Assembly (NCBI GenBank): GCA_029936705.1
Contig: JAPYSD010000019.1
Location: 1-18,120 of the forward strand
Direction: 5' to 3'
DNA: 18,120 nt
Source of the DNA: Croceicoccus sp.
GTDB taxonomy: Bacteria > Pseudomonadota > Alphaproteobacteria > Sphingomonadales > Sphingomonadaceae
This document shows, piece by piece, positions 13,928 to 18,120 of the stretch. The position numbers and the translations under genes are program-made. The notes beneath the pieces are model-generated. The model ran no database searches. It worked only from the letters and a program-made list of their open reading frames with translations, and had not been told where the DNA came from. Position 1 is the stretch's first letter; each line of letters begins with the position of its first letter.

Positions 13928-15745
13928 TCAATCGCCTTCGAAAAGTCCCGCCAGCTGCTCGATCATGGTGCCGCCAAGCTGTTCGGCATCCATGATCGTG
14001 ACAGCGCGGCGATAGTACCGCGTCACGTCGTGGCCGATGCCGATCGCCATAAGCTCGACCGGGGATTTCTTCTCGATCCACTCGATCACCCGGCGCAGAT
14101 GCGCTTCCAGGTAACCCGCGCTGTTCACCGACAGGGTCGAATCGTCGACCGGTGCGCCGTCCGAAATCACCATCAGGATGCGCCGATCCTCGGGCCGGGC
14201 GAGCAGCCGCGAATGCGCCCACATCAGCGCCTCGCCGTCGATGTTTTCCTTCAGCAGCCCTTCGCGCATCATCAGGCCCAGGTTGCGCCGCGCGCGCCGC
14301 CATGGCTCGTCCGCCTGCTTGTAGACGATGTGGCGCAGGTCGTTGAGGCGGCCCGGCGTCTCGGGCTTGCCCTTCGACAGCCATTGCTCGCGGCTCTGCC
14401 CGCCCTTCCACGCGCGAGTGGTAAAGCCCAGGATCTCGGTCTTCACGCCGCAGCGTTCCAGCGTGCGCGCCAGCACGTCGGCGCTGATCGCGGCGATGCT
14501 GATCGGCCGCCCGCGCATCGAACCCGAATTGTCGATCAGCAGGGTGACGACCGTGTCCTTGAATTCCTGGTCGCGCTCCATCTTGTAGCTGAGCGAGGAG
14601 CCGGGGCTGACCACCACGCGCGCCAGCCGTGCGGCGTCAAGCAGGCCTTCCTCCTGGTCGAAATCCCACGACCGGTTCTGCTGCGCCATCAAACGCCGCT
14701 GCAGCCGGTTGGCGAGCTTGGTCACCACGCCCTGCAGGCCTTTCAGCTGCGCATCGAGATAGGTGCGCAGCCGGGTCAGCTCTTCCTCGTCGCACAGCTC
14801 GGACGCGCCGGTGATCTCGTCGAAATCGGTGGTGAAGGCCTTGTAGTCGAAATCCTCGGGCAGTTCGGTCCACGGGCGGTTGGGGCGGACGGGCATCATG
14901 CCCTCCTCGTCGCCCTCGCCCGGATCGAAATCGCCGTCGGCGTCGAACTCGCCGTCGTCCTCGCCGTCCTCGCCCTCGCCGTCCTCGGGCTGGGCGGCGG
15001 CATCCAGCGGGTTCTGCTGCTGGTCCGAGGGCTGCTCCTCGGGCGTGTCCTCGTCCTGCTCGCTCTCGCTGCCGTCGTCCTCGTCGCCTTCGTCCTCGGG
15101 CAGGTCGGGCTGGGCCTCGCTTTCCACCATCTCAAGGTGGCGCAGCATGTCGAGCGACAGCTTCTGGAACGCGCGCTGGTCGGTGATCGCGCCGGCCAGC
15201 GTATCGAAATCGTCGCCGATGGCAGAGCGGATCGCCTCGCGCCGCAGGTCCAGCCCGTCCTTCGCGGCCTCGGGCACCGCCTCGCCCGTCAGGTGCTCGC
15301 GCAGCATCAGCGCCAGCGCGGTCGCCACGGGCACGTCCTCGGCCCGTTCGGCGCGCACGATCGAATCCGCCGCCAGCCGCTTGTCCAGCGCGGCGGCAAG
15401 ATTGGCACGGGTGCCCGACATGGCGCGCGCGCCGATGGCTTCCCAGCGCACCTGTTCCACCGCGTCGAACGCCTGCCGCGCCAGCGCGTCTGACGGGCGC
15501 ATGCGGTTGTGGAGCGCGCTGTCGTGGTGCCGCTGCTTCAGGGCGAAGCTGTCGGCCACCCCGCGCGCGATGGCGACGGGGCCGGCCTCCAGCTTGCGGC
15601 CGGGCATGGGAACGCGCACCGAATGGCCCACCTGCGCGGGCGTATCCGATGTCCAGCTGACCTCGATCTCGGCATTTTCGGCGACGGCGCGGGCCGTGCC
15701 GGTCAATGCGTTGCGAAACCGGTCTAGCTTCGATTCCTCTGCCAA
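13928..15745 (-). CDS. cobT: cobaltochelatase subunit CobT
   Basis: A 605-residue protein. The N-terminal half is alpha-helical; residues about 209-285 are a highly acidic linker (repeated Glu/Asp), and the C-terminal von Willebrand-type domain carries the metal-ion-dependent adhesion motif in LLIDNSGSMRG (Asp405, Ser407, Ser409), followed by MVISDGAPVDD (525-535). In the aerobic cobalamin pathway CobT works with the CobS AAA ATPase and CobN to insert cobalt into hydrogenobyrinic acid diamide. Neither partner is in the window. I chose TTG 15745 because AAGGG lies seven bases upstream and the protein then begins with the usual helical start (MAEESKLDRFRNAL) 20 bp after the transaldolase stop; no ATG comes before residue 47, and a longer frame to 15901 would run inside fsa. 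Confidence 0.9.
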   Translation of the reverse strand: MAEESKLDRFRNALTGTARAVAENAEIEVSWTSDTPAQVGHSVRVPMPGRKLEAGPVAIARGVADSFALKQRHHDSALHNRMRPSDALARQAFDAVEQVRWEAIGARAMSGTRANLAAALDKRLAADSIVRAERAEDVPVATALALMLREHLTGEAVPEAAKDGLDLRREAIRSAIGDDFDTLAGAITDQRAFQKLSLDMLRHLEMVESEAQPDLPEDEGDEDDGSESEQDEDTPEEQPSDQQQNPLDAAAQPEDGEGEDGEDDGEFDADGDFDPGEGDEEGMMPVRPNRPWTELPEDFDYKAFTTDFDEITGASELCDEEELTRLRTYLDAQLKGLQGVVTKLANRLQRRLMAQQNRSWDFDQEEGLLDAARLARVVVSPGSSLSYKMERDQEFKDTVVTLLIDNSGSMRGRPISIAAISADVLARTLERCGVKTEILGFTTRAWKGGQSREQWLSKGKPETPGRLNDLRHIVYKQADEPWRRARRNLGLMMREGLLKENIDGEALMWAHSRLLARPEDRRILMVISDGAPVDDSTLSVNSAGYLEAHLRRVIEWIEKKSPVELMAIGIGHDVTRYYRRAVTIMDAEQLGGTMIEQLAGLFEGD

Positions 15746-15765
15746 GCCGTGACCCTTCGCGTGCC

Positions 15766-16419
15766 TTACAGGATCGACTGGCCGGTCTTGGCCCAGTCGG
15801 CCATGAAGCCCTCGATCCCCTTGTCGGTCAGCACGTGATTGGCCAGCGACTTGATCACCTTGGGCGGCATGGTGCCGACATCGGCGCCGATCCGCGCGCA
15901 TTCCAGCACGTGGACGGGATGGCGGATCGACGCGGCCAGGATCTGCGTCTCGAACAGGTAATTGTCATAGATCAGGCGGATATCCTCGATCAGCGACAGG
16001 CCGTCGAAGCCGTTGTCGTCGTGGCGCCCGAGGAACGGCGAGACGAAGGTCGCCCCCGCCTTGGCCGCCAGCAGCGCCTGGTTCGCCGAGAAGCAGAGCG
16101 TGACATTGACCATGGTGCCTTCGTTCGTCAGCGCGCGGCAGGTCTTCAGCCCGTCGATGGTCAGCGGCACCTTGATGCAGACATTGTCCGCGATCTTGCG
16201 CAGCACCTCGGCCTCTTTCATCATCGTCTCGTGGTCGAGCGCGACGACCTCGGCGCTGACGGGGCCATCGGTCAGGCCGCAGATTTCCTTCGTAACTTCC
16301 ATGAAGTCACGGCCCGACTTGGCGATCAGGCTGGGGTTGGTGGTCACACCGTCCAGCAGGCCCGTCGCGGCCAGCTCGGCGATTTCGGCGGTATCGGCAG
16401 TATCGGCGAAGAATTTCAT
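15766..16419 (-). CDS. small transaldolase (fructose-6-phosphate aldolase/transaldolase family)
   Basis: A 217-residue TIM-barrel class I aldolase of the Fsa/TalC family, forming a Schiff base with Lys83 in CIKVPLT. The start is MKFFADTADTAEIAEL, with GVTTNPSLI (24-32) as a family signature. Two residues separate transaldolases from true fructose-6-phosphate aldolases: here Glu57 (SAEVVALD) replaces the Gln, and Phe129 (SPFLGR) replaces the Tyr of E. coli FsaA, so transaldolase activity (dihydroxyacetone unit transfer between sugar phosphates) is the better reading. I chose ATG 16419, with AAAGGG about eight bases upstream, over a frame starting at 16482. It precedes cobT by 20 bp on the same strand, probably one transcript. 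Confidence 0.92.
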   Translation of the reverse strand: MKFFADTADTAEIAELAATGLLDGVTTNPSLIAKSGRDFMEVTKEICGLTDGPVSAEVVALDHETMMKEAEVLRKIADNVCIKVPLTIDGLKTCRALTNEGTMVNVTLCFSANQALLAAKAGATFVSPFLGRHDDNGFDGLSLIEDIRLIYDNYLFETQILAASIRHPVHVLECARIGADVGTMPPKVIKSLANHVLTDKGIEGFMADWAKTGQSIL

Positions 16420-16546
16420 GTCGTGGACCCTTTGGCTCGGAATGAATGCCCCATATGCGCGAGTCAGCGCGTAGCAGGTCACCCGGCGCTATATGCAAGC
16501 GCGGCTGGCGGGGGAACCCCCAACGCCGCGATACCCGAGCGGCACG

Positions 16547-17083
16547 TCACGAACGCGGCACCACCTTGATGCACGCCGCGTCCGGACCGGCCTGCGCAAA
16601 ACGCACTCCCGGCACGCCGTCGCGCACGCAGGCGGCGGCGGGGCCATGCGCATTGATCGGCGGATCGGCGATCACGAAATCGCCGCTCCGCGCAAACAGA
16701 ACGAAGGTCGCGCAGCCATGCGTCCCGCAATCGACCACGCTTTCGCGGCGCAGGATCATGTCGTCCGCGCCGTCGCCATCGATATCGAACCGCGCGGCGC
16801 TGACCGTCAGGTCCGGGTCGGCCGATTGCGACAGAACCGGCCGCCGGCATATCGCGGCGGCCTGTTCGGGCAGTTCGGCGCAGTCATCGACCACGGCAAA
16901 GCCCGAGGCGGGCGGCGGCTCTGTCTGCAAACCGCGCACCGGCGGCACGGGCGTATCGGCCGGGGCATCCGCGACGGCGCCGGCATCGCTTTCACCGGCA
17001 GGTGGCGGTGCCTCGTCCGGTGCATCCTGACAGGCGGTGAGCATCAGGACCGCCAGCGCCGCCACCAGCGACGCGCGTTTCAT
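16547..17083 (-). CDS. lipoprotein with an EF-hand-like loop
   Basis: A 178-residue secreted lipoprotein of unknown function. The signal peptide ends at a lipobox, LTAC, with Cys18 as the acylated residue. Residues 20-60 are Pro/Ala/Asp-rich and look like a flexible tether. FDIDGDGADDMI (99-110) is a calcium-binding DxDxDG loop like those in FG-GAP repeats. Six cysteines after the lipidated one (68, 79, 119, 124, 152, 171) could form disulfides. The ATG at 17083 shares its A with the upstream gene's TGA (TGATG), so the two are translationally coupled; a GTG three bases before is also possible. Pairing with the other lipoprotein suggests a joint envelope role, but nothing names the process. 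Confidence 0.75.
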   Translation of the reverse strand: MKRASLVAALAVLMLTACQDAPDEAPPPAGESDAGAVADAPADTPVPPVRGLQTEPPPASGFAVVDDCAELPEQAAAICRRPVLSQSADPDLTVSAARFDIDGDGADDMILRRESVVDCGTHGCATFVLFARSGDFVIADPPINAHGPAAACVRDGVPGVRFAQAGPDAACIKVVPRS

Positions 17084-17790
17084 CACCGCACCGCGCCCTG
17101 CGTGCCGAACGCGCCGATCAGCAGCGGGTCGTCGGTGGCATAGGGGTCCTGGCGAATGCGCGCCTCGGCCTCGCCCATGGCGTTCCAGATCACTTCCTCG
17201 GTATTACGGGTCAGCGAATTGGCGACGCCCTGCAGGTTCACGCCTGCCAGTTCGGACAGCGCGGGGCCGAGGACGGGATCGTTCACCACGCTCAGCGCGT
17301 CGCCGATCTCGGGCAGCATCACTTCCAGCAGCTGCTGGCCCATGTTCTGCCGCAGGAAGGAGGTCGCCGCGGTCGGACCGCCGGTGACGAGGTCGATGGC
17401 GTTCTGGAAGCCGATCACGCGGATCGTGTCGGCCACCACCGGCGCGGCGCGATAGGCGCCTTCGGCCGCGACCTGGTTGAATTCGCGCATCAGCCGGTCG
17501 CGCACCAGGCCCGAGCCCAGGATCCGCGCCACCGCGCTGGACCGGTTGCCCAGGAGGTCGTTCGCGGTCAGCTGCGCCAGCTGCGTGTCGTAGAAGCCGT
17601 TGGGGGCCAGCAATTGTTCGAACGCGTCCTGCGACGCGACTGTCAGCAGGCGGCGGATCGCCTCGGTATAGCTGAACGGGCCCATCGACGCGCAGCCCGG
17701 CAGCGCCAGCGCGCCCGCGCCCAATGCGGCAAGGCCCAGGAAACGACGGCGGCTGGCGATATTTTCAGGCGGCTGCGCGGCTTTATCCAT
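17083..17790 (-). CDS. DUF4197-family Tat/lipobox protein
   Basis: A 235-residue protein. The N-terminus combines a twin-arginine signal, SRRRFLG (13-19), a hydrophobic stretch and a lipobox, ALPGC (Cys33), so it is probably exported folded by Tat and lipidated. The rest, beginning FSYTEAIRRLLTVASQDAF, is an all-helical DUF4197 domain with LLAPNGFYD, LLGNRSSAVARIL and a late NTEEVIWNAMGEAEARIR helix. No enzymatic residue is evident. I chose ATG 17790, with GAGG eight bases upstream; the longer frame to 17847 adds an unlikely basic leader. It overlaps the following lipoprotein gene and is divergent from priA, 58 bp away. A molecular function is not known to me. Confidence 0.85.
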   Translation of the reverse strand: MDKAAQPPENIASRRRFLGLAALGAGALALPGCASMGPFSYTEAIRRLLTVASQDAFEQLLAPNGFYDTQLAQLTANDLLGNRSSAVARILGSGLVRDRLMREFNQVAAEGAYRAAPVVADTIRVIGFQNAIDLVTGGPTAATSFLRQNMGQQLLEVMLPEIGDALSVVNDPVLGPALSELAGVNLQGVANSLTRNTEEVIWNAMGEAEARIRQDPYATDDPLLIGAFGTQGAVR

Positions 17791-17848
17791 ATTCAAATCC
17801 TCTATTACCCTGTCATCCGGGCGTCGCTGCCGCCATATGAGGCGCAAG

Positions 17849-18120
17849 ATGAACCGCGTCCGTCTCCTCGTGATGAATGCCGCGTTAGGGCCGCTGGATT
17901 ACCGCGTGCCCGACGGCATGTCTCTGGAACCGGGCAGCGTGGTCGTCGCGCCTCTGGGGCCGCGCCAGGTGACTGGCATCGTGTGGGAAACCGAACGGCT
18001 TCCCGGCACCGAGGTTCCGGACGCGCGCCTGCGCCCGCTGCTGGGCGCGCTGCCCGTGCCGCCGCTGCGCGCCCCGCTGCGGCGGCTGGCTTTCCGGGCG
18101 GCTCTTGGGCGTGCGGAGCC
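17849..18120 (+). CDS. priA: primosomal protein N' (replication restart helicase), N-terminal part
   Basis: The first 90 codons are present and the gene runs off the window. The start ATG 17849 has GAGG six bases upstream; an in-frame ATG at 17837 lies before it. The sequence MNRVRLLVMNAALGPLDYRV, then EPGSVVVAPLGPRQVTGIVW, is the PriA 3'-DNA-end binding domain, with the PLGPRQ loop characteristic of the family. PriA reloads the replisome at stalled forks. The last eleven residues (after PLRRL) do not show the Trp/Tyr-rich helix I would expect there, so a frameshift or poor sequence near the end is possible; I cannot decide from this end piece alone. Confidence 0.85.
   Translation, partial: MNRVRLLVMNAALGPLDYRVPDGMSLEPGSVVVAPLGPRQVTGIVWETERLPGTEVPDARLRPLLGALPVPPLRAPLRRLAFRAALGRAE

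Noticed and set aside
14030..15493. A 487-codon plus-strand frame antisense to cobT
   Set aside because: The Leu/Val-rich stretch is the antisense of the acidic linker of CobT; no motif was found.
16500..16530. GGGGG-AA-CCCCC inverted repeat upstream of the fsa start
   Set aside because: The loop is two bases, the flanking pairing is poor and no T-run follows, so it is not supported as a terminator.
1..18120. tRNA, rRNA, CRISPR array, transposase or integrase
   Set aside because: A read of both strands showed no tRNA T-loop consensus with an acceptor stem, no repeat-spacer pattern and no mobile-element protein.

Overview
The window reads as chromosomal core DNA from a GC-rich alphaproteobacterium, most likely of the Sphingomonadales and probably the Erythrobacter/Altererythrobacter side. 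This rests on a LOV-HWE histidine kinase paired with a single-domain response regulator, a rpmF-plsX-fabH-ihfA-merR cluster, a CobT homologue, and a DUF4197 Tat-type lipoprotein next to priA. No phage, insertion sequence, CRISPR array, rRNA or tRNA was found.

Layout. 1-1147 (+): the C-terminal end of a DinG-type helicase, then a SixA-type phosphohistidine phosphatase. 1173-2732 (+): a candidate general-stress (EcfG-type) promoter, a LOV blue-light histidine kinase and, 8 bp later, a single-domain receiver. 2913-6106 (-): the phospholipid/fatty-acid start cluster, transcribed rpmF, plsX, fabH, ihfA, merR; the 59-residue rpmF gene is easy to miss. 6272-8800 (-): an SRPBCC-fold protein, a CNNM/CBS-domain membrane protein and a glyoxalase-II-like metallo-hydrolase. 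8930-10111 (+): an acyltransferase-3 membrane protein. 10122-11109: a CI/LexA-like S24 repressor divergent from a 63-residue HTH-like protein, with an array of TTCCTAC-type sites between them. 11186-11464 (+): a small unknown protein. 11474-12943 (-): cysS. 13322-13822 (+): a secreted TonB-C-like protein followed by a good intrinsic terminator. 13928-16419 (-): cobT and a small transaldolase (fsa/tal family). 16547-17790 (-): two overlapping lipoprotein genes. 17849-end (+): the start of priA.

How the parts work together. The most coherent sensory unit is the light module: a kinase with the full set of flavin and HWE residues feeding a receiver that keeps its Asp and Lys but has Ile where the switch Thr/Ser should be. 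A phosphohistidine phosphatase gene lies directly upstream, and the putative promoter matches the stress-sigma -35 box exactly. A second possible regulatory unit is the S24 repressor/small HTH pair, which has the look of a domesticated phage immunity switch; its best promoter would give a leaderless mRNA. The remaining genes are mainly housekeeping: lipid synthesis, translation, cysteine charging, pentose-phosphate carbon flow and replication restart. All start-site choices below were made by eye from ribosome binding sites and family length.
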